In this document: positions 18,474-26,561 of the stretch, piece after piece
Numbering within the stretch: position 1 is the first letter of the stretch
Layout: the number at the start of each line of letters is the position of its first letter
Source: CAZPRY01 sp964589175
GTDB taxonomy: Bacteria > Fidelibacterota > UBA2242
NCBI GenBank assembly: GCA_964589175.1
Contig: CAZPRY010000048.1
Coordinates: forward strand, 1-27,804
Direction: 5' to 3'
DNA: 27,804 bases
The notes under the pieces: generated by a model
The model's database searches: none
Seen by the model: the letters and a program-made list of their open reading frames with translations, nothing else
Told to the model about the DNA's origin: nothing
Translations under genes and position numbers: made by a program

Positions 18474-18596
18474 CACCTGTATCTCCTTTTATGCAAATTG
18501 TCTGGAAGATTTTATCGTCTCGTATTAACAGGGCATAACCGTTTTGGCGTTTTTGCCCCGGGACCGGCTTTGCTGTCGTAATACCTGAATATCCGA

Positions 18597-19610
18597 TCAA
18601 CGAAGCATTTCAATCGCGTATTCGAGCTGTTTATCTCTGCCTTGGTTTATGTCTTCTTCCGTTTGCACAACCCGGATATCCGGAGCAACGCCAAGCCATT
18701 CCCAGGGCAGTCCGTCGTAGCGACGAAGATCGGTTGTGCCAACCTCAATTTTTTTACCGCTTGGCAGTCTATATTCAGCATGTGCGGAAGAAGTCGATCC
18801 CGACGATCCTCCACCGGTAGTATCTCCAACGACAGTGATCGTCGATATCTGTTTCATTATTTCAGGGAAAAAATCAGCGGCACTGTAACTTACCCCATTA
18901 ATTAATACTACAACCGGGTTAATATATTGAAAAGAACCCTGAGGTTCAAAAGGGGGCAAAGGAATCAGTTCACCTAATACATAAAATTCAGGTTTTTCGA
19001 GTGGAGAAATAATAAATCTGCTCACAACTGCCTCTATACTTTGATATGATCCCCCGTTATTATGGCGTATATCCAGTATAAGCGCTTTGGTATTTTTGAC
19101 ATAATCAAGAGCCACGGAAAAATAGTTAATCAGGTAATCCTCATCAAAAGTCGCCATATAGATATATCCGATATTTCCCGGAATTATTTCATATTCAATT
19201 CTGCCTTCACCGGTAATTTTTAACTCTTTGTCAAAATAGTTTCTGACAACTATCGGACTGTAAGCGTACTTATCTTTTACCCATCTTGGCGCCAGATAGG
19301 TACTTATAGATCTGCCTCCTTCAGTTATTACATGCACATGCATATCTTTTAATTCAGATAACATGTCAACCAGCACCGTATAAATTTCATCACCCCGGGC
19401 CTGTTCGGCCTGCGGTTTGTACACGGTATATAAACTGTCCCAGTTTATATGTTTATATTCCAGATAAGGATAAACCGTATTCACTCTTTTCCAGCTGGCC
19501 TCAAAATCTTCCATATTGAGATTTGACTCTGCCGGATTAACGATCAGCTCTCCGCAGCTGGTTAATATTAGAGCGGCGGTGATTGTTATTAATGATTTTA
19601 CTTTGAACAT
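18597..19610 (-). CDS. S41-family peptidase, lipoprotein
   Basis: This 337-residue protein has a lipoprotein signal peptide with lipobox LTSC, lipidated at C19, so it should sit on a membrane facing the periplasm or the exterior. The rest has the tail-specific protease / IRBP-like S41 core. 'ALILDIRHNNGGS' (176-188) is the DxRxNxGG strand-turn. 'NGVSYSAADFF' (238-248) contains the probable nucleophile S243. 'VGDTTGGGSSG' (261-271) is the glycine loop. No PDZ domain is obvious. The 'PWEWLGVAPDI' segment near the end is the usual S41 closing motif. It starts two bases after the barrel-protein stop, so the two are probably one transcript. Confidence 0.88.
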   Translation of the reverse strand: MFKVKSLITITAALILTSCGELIVNPAESNLNMEDFEASWKRVNTVYPYLEYKHINWDSLYTVYKPQAEQARGDEIYTVLVDMLSELKDMHVHVITEGGRSISTYLAPRWVKDKYAYSPIVVRNYFDKELKITGEGRIEYEIIPGNIGYIYMATFDEDYLINYFSVALDYVKNTKALILDIRHNNGGSYQSIEAVVSRFIISPLEKPEFYVLGELIPLPPFEPQGSFQYINPVVVLINGVSYSAADFFPEIMKQISTITVVGDTTGGGSSGSTSSAHAEYRLPSGKKIEVGTTDLRRYDGLPWEWLGVAPDIRVVQTEEDINQGRDKQLEYAIEMLR

Positions 19611-19612
19611 CG

Positions 19613-20395
19613 TTAAAATTTGTAGTTTAGAGACATGATGATATTATCACTGGCGGCAATGTAAGGATCCCATTTATTAATCCGTGCAAGCTCAAATCTA
19701 TAACCCAGGCAAATTGAAATTTTATCAACCAAATAATAGCGTGCAGAAAGATCGAAATCGAGTTTTGTTGCAGTAAAAACAGTTAGCAAACCTGGCGGTA
19801 ATTCATCATCATATGTCTCAGAGTCAACATCTTTGCCGGCAAGTGAGAGCACATTAGATCGTAAAAATCCCTCGATGCTTAATTTTGGATTAAGCTGATA
19901 AATAAACTCAGTATTAATGCCTATAGATAGTAAAACGCCATATGTCTTCGGGGTAATAAAAGTTCCTGGTGTAACAAAATTGTAATTTATACTATAATAG
20001 TAAACTTGTACCGAAGGCCCCAAACAGGCATAAACATCATTCGAAAACAACGAAAAACTATCGGCAGGATAGATAAAATCCTGGCTGAATACGAATTGCT
20101 GAACCTTAGCCGATATGTTGTTATTGCTTATGTTTGTCGAGCTGCGCTGCTCAAATTCCAAACGGTAAGCATTTTTATCATGAAATCGCACCCATTCAAT
20201 GTTTAAATATGGCAGAGTTCCTGAATATTTCTCTTTTGATATAAATTCATCCTTTACAGACAATAACCCCAGTCCGTATCCAACGGAAATACCGGAAGGA
20301 AATACTGTTTTATAGTCACCCGTAACCTGGCCGGCTGATTCTACAGCTATTAAAAGCAGGATAGCCGAAATGATAATTCTTGATTTGGTTTTCAT
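19613..20395 (-). CDS. Outer-membrane beta-barrel candidate, unknown function
   Basis: I chose the ATG at 20395 because it opens directly into a signal peptide (MKTKSRIIISAILLLIAVESAGQ). A longer frame to 20488 would put 31 unlikely residues in front. The mature part, about 238 residues, has alternating hydrophobic and polar strands and aromatic residues typical of porin-like barrels ('FVFSQDFIYP', 'VYYYSINYNF', 'FDLSARYYLVDKISICLGYRFEL'). It ends in a C-terminal phenylalanine (MSLNYKF), the usual recognition signal for barrel insertion. It may be a small-molecule channel or an assembly partner. It is the upstream partner of the S41 lipoprotein gene. Confidence 0.65.
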   Translation of the reverse strand: MKTKSRIIISAILLLIAVESAGQVTGDYKTVFPSGISVGYGLGLLSVKDEFISKEKYSGTLPYLNIEWVRFHDKNAYRLEFEQRSSTNISNNNISAKVQQFVFSQDFIYPADSFSLFSNDVYACLGPSVQVYYYSINYNFVTPGTFITPKTYGVLLSIGINTEFIYQLNPKLSIEGFLRSNVLSLAGKDVDSETYDDELPPGLLTVFTATKLDFDLSARYYLVDKISICLGYRFELARINKWDPYIAASDNIIMSLNYKF

Positions 20396-20833
20396 AAGCT
20401 CATTGTTTGTTTTGAAATTCCATATAAGTCTGCTCATAACATCCGGACGAAAAATACATAAGTAGCTGTAATGACCGCTCTCAGGCAAGATTTTTTCGCG
20501 CTTCTCTTACGTCCGGTAGCAGCGTGTCTTATTGTTATTCCGAGACGGAGCATTGTGATTCGACCGGTATAAGGAAAAAAGGTTGCCAATAATATTTCGA
20601 TAAAATCAGATCACGGGGAAATGACCGTTGATTTTGGAGTACTACATTCTGCAAAACCAATATCTTAACGGCCTTCCGGTAAAATAATCAGAGGTATCGA
20701 TCCTGTGCAGCTCATATAAATTTTAGGGGAACCGGTAATATTTATATCGGGAGGGAGAAATCGACTCGATAAACCCTGTGATTCTCTTCATGTGCGATGG
20801 CATCAGCGCATCTTTGAAGCCCATCACTATCTG
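20396..20833. other. Intergenic region, nothing convincing
   Basis: No gene with a credible start or composition was seen on either strand. It should contain the terminator of the BMP-family gene and the promoter of the barrel/S41 pair, but no clear hairpin with a T-run was recognised. Confidence 0.5.
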
Positions 20834-21883
20834 TCAATGCAAAGCCGTCTGCACCACAATCTCACCGTTCAGAATTTTCTGTTCAGCCTGATCCACCAGG
20901 GTTTTTACCTCCTGCGGGGTGACTCTATCGTAATATTTGTTGCACGCCAGTCCTACTCCGCCTTCTGCAACGCCCAGCGTATCGATCCGCCCGTAGGGTA
21001 GTGTTCCTTCCAGGTGCAGGTTGATGGCGCGAAACAGGGAGTTGTCCACGTTCTTCAGCATCGAAGTTAAAATGCGGGACGCCTGGAGGGAATCGGTGCT
21101 TTCAATGGCGAGGGCCTGGTCGGAATCAACTCCCAGGGCATAATGACCATCCTCAGCCGCGGCTTCAAAAACTCCCAGCCCGCTGCCCCCGGCAATCTGA
21201 AATATGATGTCGGCTCCCTGGCTATATTGCGCTTTAGCCAACTCTTTGCCTTTGGCCGGGTCGCTCCAACCGTCGGCAAACTGCCGGAGGACCTGAATAT
21301 TGGGGTTGGTATCTTTGGCGCCCTGTTCATAACCTAATATAAAGTCGAGGATGACCGGGATCTCCTGCGCTCCTATGCAGCCGATAATCGCTTCAGGGTT
21401 GATTCCTTCGATTTCCCGGGTAGTCATGGCCGCGGCGTAAACTCCGGCCAGGTAAGAACCTTCGTTTTGTTTGTAAATAACGGAATAGACGTTCTCACAA
21501 TCACAGGTGCTGTAATCTACCGGCGCGTCGAAAATGATGAACTTTTTGTCCGGATGCTGGGGGGCAAGCTGTTCCAGAAAGGCATTTACCTGGTAGGTAC
21601 CCACGATGAAGATGTCATACTCTTCGTTATCGGCCGCCTCAACCAGGGCTGCCTCCCATTGGGTTTCATCCAGCCCGGCTTCAATGGTTTTACTCTCGAT
21701 ACCCAATTCTTCTTCGGCCTTTTCTATACCACGCTGGGCTGAGTCGAAAAACGATTTATCGCCCAGCTCGCCGTTGACAAAAAGAACCACCTTAAGCGGC
21801 TTTTCGGCCGTTGTAGTATCGCAGTTGGTCATTATCCAGACCATCAATGAAATGGTTATAAGGAATAACAATTTGTGCTTCAT
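20834..21883 (-). CDS. BMP-family substrate-binding protein (Med/BmpA-like)
   Basis: I set the start at the ATG at 21883, six bases after an AAGGAG site. A TTG two codons earlier is less likely. The 349-residue protein begins with a signal sequence ending MTNC, a weak lipobox with lipidation possible at C21. It then shows BMP-domain features: 'GELGDKSFFDSAQRGIEKAEEELG', 'PDKKFIIFDA', 'QNEGSYLAGVYAAAMT', and 'GADIIFQIAGGSGLGVFEAA ... GVDSDQ'. Family members bind purine nucleosides or similar ligands and deliver them to ABC permeases, and some act as sensors. No permease or ATPase gene is nearby, so it may be an orphan receptor. Confidence 0.88.
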   Translation of the reverse strand: MKHKLLFLITISLMVWIMTNCDTTTAEKPLKVVLFVNGELGDKSFFDSAQRGIEKAEEELGIESKTIEAGLDETQWEAALVEAADNEEYDIFIVGTYQVNAFLEQLAPQHPDKKFIIFDAPVDYSTCDCENVYSVIYKQNEGSYLAGVYAAAMTTREIEGINPEAIIGCIGAQEIPVILDFILGYEQGAKDTNPNIQVLRQFADGWSDPAKGKELAKAQYSQGADIIFQIAGGSGLGVFEAAAEDGHYALGVDSDQALAIESTDSLQASRILTSMLKNVDNSLFRAINLHLEGTLPYGRIDTLGVAEGGVGLACNKYYDRVTPQEVKTLVDQAEQKILNGEIVVQTALH

Positions 21884-22010
21884 ACCCAACTCCTTAATTT
21901 TTAGAATTCCATTCTGATCATTGGTATCAGCAATGTTGATTGTTTACTGGACCGAACAACAGTATGTCGATTATTTTTTGCCCAATCCGGGGGGACCTTC
22001 GCCTTATGGA

Positions 22011-22220
22011 GGAAATTGAACGTTCTGGTTCGGGGAAATAATATCCCAGGTAGGAAATCGAATGTCCGACTTTGGGGAAACAATGTCCCAGGAAGGAAAT
22101 CGAATATCCTACTTCGGGGGGACAATGTCCTAGGTAGGAAATCGAATGTCCGACTTCGGGGGGACGATGTCCTAAGTAGGAAATCGAATGTCCTGGTTGG
22201 AGGAAGGAATGTCCTTTATG
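22011..22220. repeat. Tandem repeat, five copies of 42 bp with a 21-bp sub-period
   Basis: The motif GGAAATCGAATGTCC, or a close variant, starts at 22011, 22053, 22095, 22137 and 22179, exactly 42 bp apart. Within each unit a second [A/G]ATGTCC-like block lies 21 bp after the first (for example 22145 and 22166). The unit is therefore two diverged 21-bp halves, each about two DNA turns. There are partial copies on both sides. The copies are 75-95 percent alike by eye. Confidence 0.85.
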
Positions 22221-22437
22221 AATTTCTACGAATTTACATACAAACTCCCAAATCTGACTCAAGTCCACAGCTCTAAGCTCCGGCTCCATCGGGATACTGC
22301 CGATCGAAGATCCGGCCTCAGCCGAAAGAATAGGATGGCCCAGCGGGGATTCCTTCGGAACTGATTTAAGACTGTCTGCAATCAGGGAAATCTCTGCTTA
22401 AGACAGATATTTGTTGTTTTTAATCTAAAAGTACGCG

Positions 22438-22452
22438 ATTGTTAGGAGTTAT
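22438..22452 (-). mobile_element. Partial attC site / end of second integron-like cassette
   Basis: On the minus strand this reads TAACTCCTAACAA, an R''-box (YYYAAC followed by AA) as at the start of attC sites. It is the inverted copy (12 of 12 bases, TGTTAGGAGTTA) of the left end of the same cassette at 23065-23076, which is what a cassette requires. No matching second half of the site was found at lower coordinates, so the attC seems truncated here. Confidence 0.5.
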
Positions 22453-22470
22453 TTTAAAAAAACTGCACAA

Positions 22471-22911
22471 TTAAAACCGTTTAAGTTTTGCATACGAAAG
22501 AACTTTATCAATATTTTTTCTCAAAAGATTTCTGGCTTCTTCTTCTGTATATCCAGAATCTTTCGATGCTTTATAATTAAAAATATTCCGATAGTTTCCT
22601 TTTTTATTAAGTGGATTTTTATAATTTCCGTATACCTCTTTCAATTTAACCGCACGTCTTTTGCTAATGTGGGGTTCAAAGGCGAGGATAGCCTTTTCGT
22701 GCTCAACGAAAAAACTTGTGATGACATAAAGTTGAAAAATACGGTCACTATGAATAAGCTGTTGTATGTCACCAAGGGCTTTCCTGAACTCGACACATGC
22801 GTCATTATATTTGGTAATCTTTTTTATTCTCCAAGTTGTAAGCCAAGCCAAAAAAGCCGTCAATACTATATAAAAGATTCCATAAATTGCGTTTATAGCA
22901 GCAGTGCTCAA
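22471..22911 (-). CDS. Small one-TM-helix protein of unknown function, carried in a cassette
   Basis: An ATG at 22926 exists but has no ribosome-binding site. A TTG at 22911 has GGAGGG seven bases upstream, so I prefer it, giving about 146 residues. An N-terminal hydrophobic helix (AINAIYGIFYIVLTAFLAWLTTW) is followed by a positively charged, mainly helical soluble domain with 'NDACVEFRKALGDIQQLIH' and a basic C-terminus (EEEARNLLRKNIDKVLSYAKLKRF). I do not recognise the family. Small proteins with one N-terminal helix plus a helical cytosolic domain are common in integron cassettes and are sometimes defence-related. It lies between the inverted TGTTAGGAGTTA ends at 22440 and 23076. Its base composition is A+T-rich. 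Confidence 0.65.
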   Translation of the reverse strand: MSTAAINAIYGIFYIVLTAFLAWLTTWRIKKITKYNDACVEFRKALGDIQQLIHSDRIFQLYVITSFFVEHEKAILAFEPHISKRRAVKLKEVYGNYKNPLNKKGNYRNIFNYKASKDSGYTEEEARNLLRKNIDKVLSYAKLKRF

Positions 22912-23069
22912 GATACAACCCTCCATTATTCTGATAATAAATACGAAGACAAAAATATTGGCAAAGAGAATGAATCTTCAGAAGATGATATATTATATTT
23001 TTTTATTGGCCCGATATTAACGCTATTATGGTTTATTCTATTTAATATTGCACACAATTCTACGGTAAC

Positions 23070-23134
23070 TCCTAACATTGGTTTAACCTGTGGCGCGGCT
23101 TGTCCGCGGCATCAGGTTGAAACCGTTGTTAGAT
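23070..23134 (-). mobile_element. attC recombination site of an integron gene cassette
   Basis: Read on the minus strand, the site starts ATCTAAC (23134-23128, RYYYAAC) followed by AA. It continues GGTTTCAACCTG (23124-23113) and, after a loop, CAGGTTAAACC (23090-23080), and ends GTTAGGA (23076-23070). The inner boxes pair fully except one extra C on the 5' arm, the extrahelical base typical of attC sites. CGCGG/CCGCG forms a small stem within the loop. Total length is 65 bp, within the normal range. The last base of GTTAGGA breaks the GTTRRRY consensus. It lies 60 bp after the stop of the caspase-helicase gene, where a cassette's attC belongs. Confidence 0.8.
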
Positions 23135-26100
23135 TTTGTTGATCGATATCTCAATCCCTTCGCAAGAAACATTTCAAACAATCGTGCACTAATCTATTCC
23201 ATGTACACTTCAAGTATTGGATTAATAGTCTCAAATTTCTCTTTCTCTGTTTGGTCTTCTATCTTTTTCCTTGCAACAGTTAGCTTTTCCACACTATTTC
23301 CGAGCAATGGAAGGAGAATATCGTCCGAAGATGCTTCAAACTGGTCTCTCGTAAGCACTTGGTTCGCGCTCAGGGAAAGATAGTCACCTCGGGATAGGGT
23401 TCTCCCAAACAATCTCCCCAAATCTACGACTGCTCCCGGGATACCCAATTCCAGGCGAACTAACAAACGCTCGATGCGATTCCCCAGAACCAGTCCCGAA
23501 TTGAGTAACTCAGCGATTTTCGATATCGTGGGCAGCATGTCGCAGACCCTAGCGCTTACTCCCCGAATTGAGCCTGCGGCTGTGTTCCGCCGGTCGAATT
23601 GCATCAAGGTATTCTCTATTTCAACTAGAGGCCGGTCCGTTATCCAGAGCAAGCATGCGACAGTTTTTTTTGCGCGAAGGGTTACGTCAGCTAGGCATTC
23701 CACATTTTGGTTGAACGAATTTTGTATTTGTGCAGGAATACGTTGATTTCGAATTTCGGACATCCAGGTTTGTGGTTCCTTTTGAGTACTTCTTCTATTC
23801 AAAGGGAAATACACCTGTTCTACTTCGACGGTCAGTTGAGCGAGGGCAATTAGCACGGGGTCAGAAATCTCGGATTTTTCGACACCATGGAGCGCTCTTA
23901 CTATCCGAACAACTGATTCTACTTCGAGCCCAGATTCTCCAGCTAGCCTTCCTAGCGGTGTGGAGTGATAGAAACCACTTTCGTCCAGTTCGATTAGTCC
24001 ATGTGAATGCAATTGATCCATTGCTCCAGTTATTTTCCCAGTGTCATAGAGCCAGGAAGGATTGCGTAACCTTTCCTGAAAGGAACCAAAACTCTCACCA
24101 ATAAACTCAATAACTTGAAGTTCACTCAGGCCACGCATAGACCTAATTGCGGCGAAAATTCGCAAAATCAATGAACGAGGGTCTGTATTAGGAGAAAAAA
24201 ATCTTGATTGCAGGTCCTCCGGCTCGCCAAGTACATAATTCTGCCAAATTGAGTATTCTTCCGCATGATCTAGCGCAACCACAAAGGAAGTTCCACGAGA
24301 AGCATAGCCAAGTCTCCCGGCTCTACCAACTATGTTCTTGTATTCTGCTATCGAGTAGGGTTGATCGCCGGGATGAGACAGACCTGCAATGATTACAGCT
24401 TCTGCGGGAGTATTCACTCCCATGGCTAGTGTAGTTGTCGCGACGATCACTTTAAGACCGGACCGTGGCGTTCGAAACTGTTTTTCAATATTCAGCCGTT
24501 CTTCGGCATCTAGATCAGATATGTGAAACGCGACACCGGCGCAAAGCGCTTCATGAAGTTTCTGCGATGAAACGGAAGGGTCCGCGACCGAAAGCGCTGC
24601 AATTGCGTCCTGCGCAGGTGGCAGTCCAAGTTCGCGAGCTAGGTACATAGCGCATGCCTGCGCTTCTGACCGGGTTTCACGGAAGACTAACACGCTTCGT
24701 CCCTCGCTTACCAACGTCCTCACAAGGGGAATGATAATGTCCTGTCCACTACCCTTTCGATGCTGTGTTTGCGTAACCGTTCTCGTCCTCTCCATTCCTG
24801 TATCGGATTCCACGTAACGGAAAGTTCCGTTGAGACTGACAACACCCTCATCTATTGGTACCGGGCGTTCAAGACGTTTCAACAGTCTTGCCCCCAGCCA
24901 TCGTTCTAGACCATTTGTGCTTCCGATTACTGCCGAGAGTGCAATTACCTGTGGCTCAATGCCCTGTTTCCGACGGATTCTCAAAAGTGTAAGTATGAAC
25001 TCTAGATTAGTGCCTCTGGAATTGTCAGCGATCATTTGAACTTCATCAATAACTATCGTGCCAACCTGATCCAGTATGTAGGGACTACCAAGTACTATTG
25101 CAGCAAACTTCTCATAGGTCATTAGGCAAATGTCATATTGACCCCGCATCAATGGCAGGATGTCGTCACTGGTACTTTCTCCGGTAGCCCGAATCGTACG
25201 AACTCCGAACGGCCCGTAGGTTTCCTCAAACTGGCGAAATTTATCATTTACCAATGCCTTAAGTGGCAACAAAAAGATGGCCCGTTTTCTATTGACAATC
25301 TCTAACAAAGAAGCCAATTCCCCAATAAGAGTTTTTCCCGAGGAAGTAGGCGCCGAAACAACAAGGTGCTCTCCATTGAGTACTCTGAACTCATTGATTG
25401 CGTCCATCTGAAGGTTGTTGAGGATCGTAATTGAGGCATTTCCCCATGCACTTATCAAAAAATCTGGAAATCCAAAGGCAGAGAGGGATTGTAGGTCAGG
25501 AGTGACATTTTGTTTCGTTCTTTCGGGGAATGCCTTTTTAAATTGTTCACCTGGTCTAAAGATCGGAAATAAGATCTCTTCCTTGATTTGACCTAACAAC
25601 ATGGGATGCTGCTTTTCGCCAAACTGGTTGGCCGAATCAATAACCATAGTGGTCACATATTCTAGTAGCCTGTAGATGCCGACTTTCCCATTCTTCCTGA
25701 CTTCCTCGGCACCTTGTAGTGCCTCAAGGAGAAAATGTGTTAGTAGGCTGTGTCCAAGTTTCTGGTGTTCCCACGCCCTTTCAGTGGCTAAGGAGGCTGT
25801 TAATATGATTCGACCATCTCCCGAAAGTTCATTGAGCAACTGTGTAGGAGAATCGATACTTCTCATTCCTAAGTCTACTTGGATTGCCTTAGCTCCCATT
25901 CCACCGGAAAAACAGCAATCAAGAATACCAATGAAATTCTTTGCTAATATCTTTGTGAATCTTTCTGCCAGTTCAGAAAGCGGCAATGTTGTTGTCGAAA
26001 GACTTGTTCGATCTGCGTCGAATGGTACAATTTCGTGAGTCTCAGTTCCATGCCCTGAAAATGCAAATACAACAATGTCATCGGAGTCACAGCTGGCCAG

Positions 26101-26395
26101 TTTTTCAAGTTCGCTGTTTATTCTTTTACGTGTTGCATCGCTGTCAGTTAATAGTACTAGATCACCTGGCATGTTGTCAGAAAACAACGAACATAGAGCT
26201 ACTGCGTCTCGCCTAGCGCAGGAAAGCCAGTTTATACCTGGGGAGGCGTACCGATCTATTCCGATAAAGAGGCCGTGCAATTTCATTTCAACTCCATTTA
26301 CTTAGGCATGAACAAGAAGGACTTGTGAACAATTAATACATTATCACACCCCTAGTGGTAGCAATGTTTGTTCTTCTCTTCAAAAATAAATCTAA
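23076..26395 (-). mobile_element. Integron-like gene cassette carrying the caspase-helicase gene
   Basis: On the minus strand the segment opens at GTTAGATTT (26396-26388), whose inverted copy AAATCTAAC is the first box of the attC at 23128-23136. In a cassette, the left end must be complementary to the R'' box of its own attC, and here nine bases match. The cassette is about 3.3 kb, much longer than the usual 0.5-1 kb, and holds one gene in the usual orientation with the attC just after its stop. No integrase or attI is visible in the window. Confidence 0.65.
23194..26286 (-). CDS. Caspase-like peptidase fused to a Ski2/Hel308-type superfamily 2 helicase (putative defence protein)
   Basis: Residues 1-240 are a caspase-like (C14) domain opening 'LHGLFIGIDRYASPGINWLSCARRDA'. 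The catalytic His is H79 in SGHG and the catalytic Cys is C125 in DCCFSGG. Residues 270-690 are a helicase: Walker A 'SAPTSSGKT' (K318), DEVQ box at 414-417, SAV at 451-453, 'FHISDLDAEER' at 587-597, 'ATTTLAMGVNTPA' at 616-628 and the arginine motif 'NIVGRAGR' at 651-658. A winged-helix-like region (about 740-800), a helical region and a helix-hairpin-helix-like segment (about 965-990) follow, the order of Hel308. It could open or track damaged DNA while the caspase domain cleaves protein. The ATG has a GGAG site. It is the only gene of its cassette. Confidence 0.85.
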   Translation of the reverse strand: MKLHGLFIGIDRYASPGINWLSCARRDAVALCSLFSDNMPGDLVLLTDSDATRKRINSELEKLASCDSDDIVVFAFSGHGTETHEIVPFDADRTSLSTTTLPLSELAERFTKILAKNFIGILDCCFSGGMGAKAIQVDLGMRSIDSPTQLLNELSGDGRIILTASLATERAWEHQKLGHSLLTHFLLEALQGAEEVRKNGKVGIYRLLEYVTTMVIDSANQFGEKQHPMLLGQIKEEILFPIFRPGEQFKKAFPERTKQNVTPDLQSLSAFGFPDFLISAWGNASITILNNLQMDAINEFRVLNGEHLVVSAPTSSGKTLIGELASLLEIVNRKRAIFLLPLKALVNDKFRQFEETYGPFGVRTIRATGESTSDDILPLMRGQYDICLMTYEKFAAIVLGSPYILDQVGTIVIDEVQMIADNSRGTNLEFILTLLRIRRKQGIEPQVIALSAVIGSTNGLERWLGARLLKRLERPVPIDEGVVSLNGTFRYVESDTGMERTRTVTQTQHRKGSGQDIIIPLVRTLVSEGRSVLVFRETRSEAQACAMYLARELGLPPAQDAIAALSVADPSVSSQKLHEALCAGVAFHISDLDAEERLNIEKQFRTPRSGLKVIVATTTLAMGVNTPAEAVIIAGLSHPGDQPYSIAEYKNIVGRAGRLGYASRGTSFVVALDHAEEYSIWQNYVLGEPEDLQSRFFSPNTDPRSLILRIFAAIRSMRGLSELQVIEFIGESFGSFQERLRNPSWLYDTGKITGAMDQLHSHGLIELDESGFYHSTPLGRLAGESGLEVESVVRIVRALHGVEKSEISDPVLIALAQLTVEVEQVYFPLNRRSTQKEPQTWMSEIRNQRIPAQIQNSFNQNVECLADVTLRAKKTVACLLWITDRPLVEIENTLMQFDRRNTAAGSIRGVSARVCDMLPTISKIAELLNSGLVLGNRIERLLVRLELGIPGAVVDLGRLFGRTLSRGDYLSLSANQVLTRDQFEASSDDILLPLLGNSVEKLTVARKKIEDQTEKEKFETINPILEVYME

Positions 26396-26400
26396 CATAT

Positions 26401-26497
26401 GCATGAACGACTTGGATAACTGTTTATAGACAGCTTTTCCTGTCGTATAAAATTTCTGATGAATTCTTTGCAAATCATTGTTAATCCAATGTTAAGC
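26401..26497. repeat. Imperfect inverted repeat, possible degraded attC
   Basis: The arms are 26401-26420 and 26480-26497. TTGGATAAC on the left pairs with GTTAATCCAA on the right with one extra base. The outer right box is GTTAAGC, a perfect GTTRRRY, preceded by CCAAT as next to the attC at 23070-23080. The outer left box GCATGAAC fits poorly. It abuts the left boundary of the large cassette, where the attC of a preceding cassette would be expected. Confidence 0.35.
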
Positions 26498-26524
26498 ATA
26501 AGATTTGAGCAAGTCAATTGGAAT

Positions 26525-26561
26525 ATTATCCGACCCGGATAATGTTGTAGGTGTCGGATAA
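26525..26561. repeat. Nested palindromes built on ATTATCCG
   Basis: ATTATCCG and CGGATAAT form an 8-bp stem around a 3-base loop at 26525-26543. TTATCCGAC at 26526-26534 can also pair with GTCGGATAA at 26553-26561. The two hairpins exclude each other. It may be an operator, terminator or small mobile palindrome. Confidence 0.4.

Larger units (their letters stand above)
21884..22470. other. Repeat-bearing intergenic region between the cassette segment and the BMP gene
   Basis: There is no supported protein-coding gene. The 42-bp tandem repeat fills 22011-22220. Reading frames across the repeat stay open in several frames because its period is a multiple of three, which explains the apparent ORFs there. 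The right end holds the junction of the integron-like segment near 22440. Confidence 0.55.

Noticed and set aside
19613..20488. Longer start at 20488 for the barrel protein
   Set aside because: The extra 31 residues precede a complete signal peptide, so the internal ATG at 20395 is the sensible start.
22011..22220. CRISPR-like repeat array
   Set aside because: The units follow each other directly with no unique spacers, and each is internally a 21-bp duplication. It is a plain tandem repeat.
21927..22289. Minus-strand 120-residue protein (and a plus-strand 86-residue one) across the tandem repeat
   Set aside because: Open frames in several registers are a by-product of a 42-bp period. The peptide repeats have no fold-like pattern and there is no clear ribosome-binding site.
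22440..22452. attI primary integration site
   Set aside because: No integrase gene is adjacent and the exact inverted match to the 23065-23076 box fits a cassette's own attC end better.
23070..23134. Rho-independent terminator for the caspase-helicase gene
   Set aside because: There is no T-run after the stem on the minus strand, and the box arrangement and extra base fit attC. It might still act as a weak terminator.
22669..23142. Plus-strand 157-residue ORF with a hydrophobic C-terminal stretch
   Set aside because: It is antisense to the small TM-helix gene and runs through the attC site, so it is unlikely to be translated.
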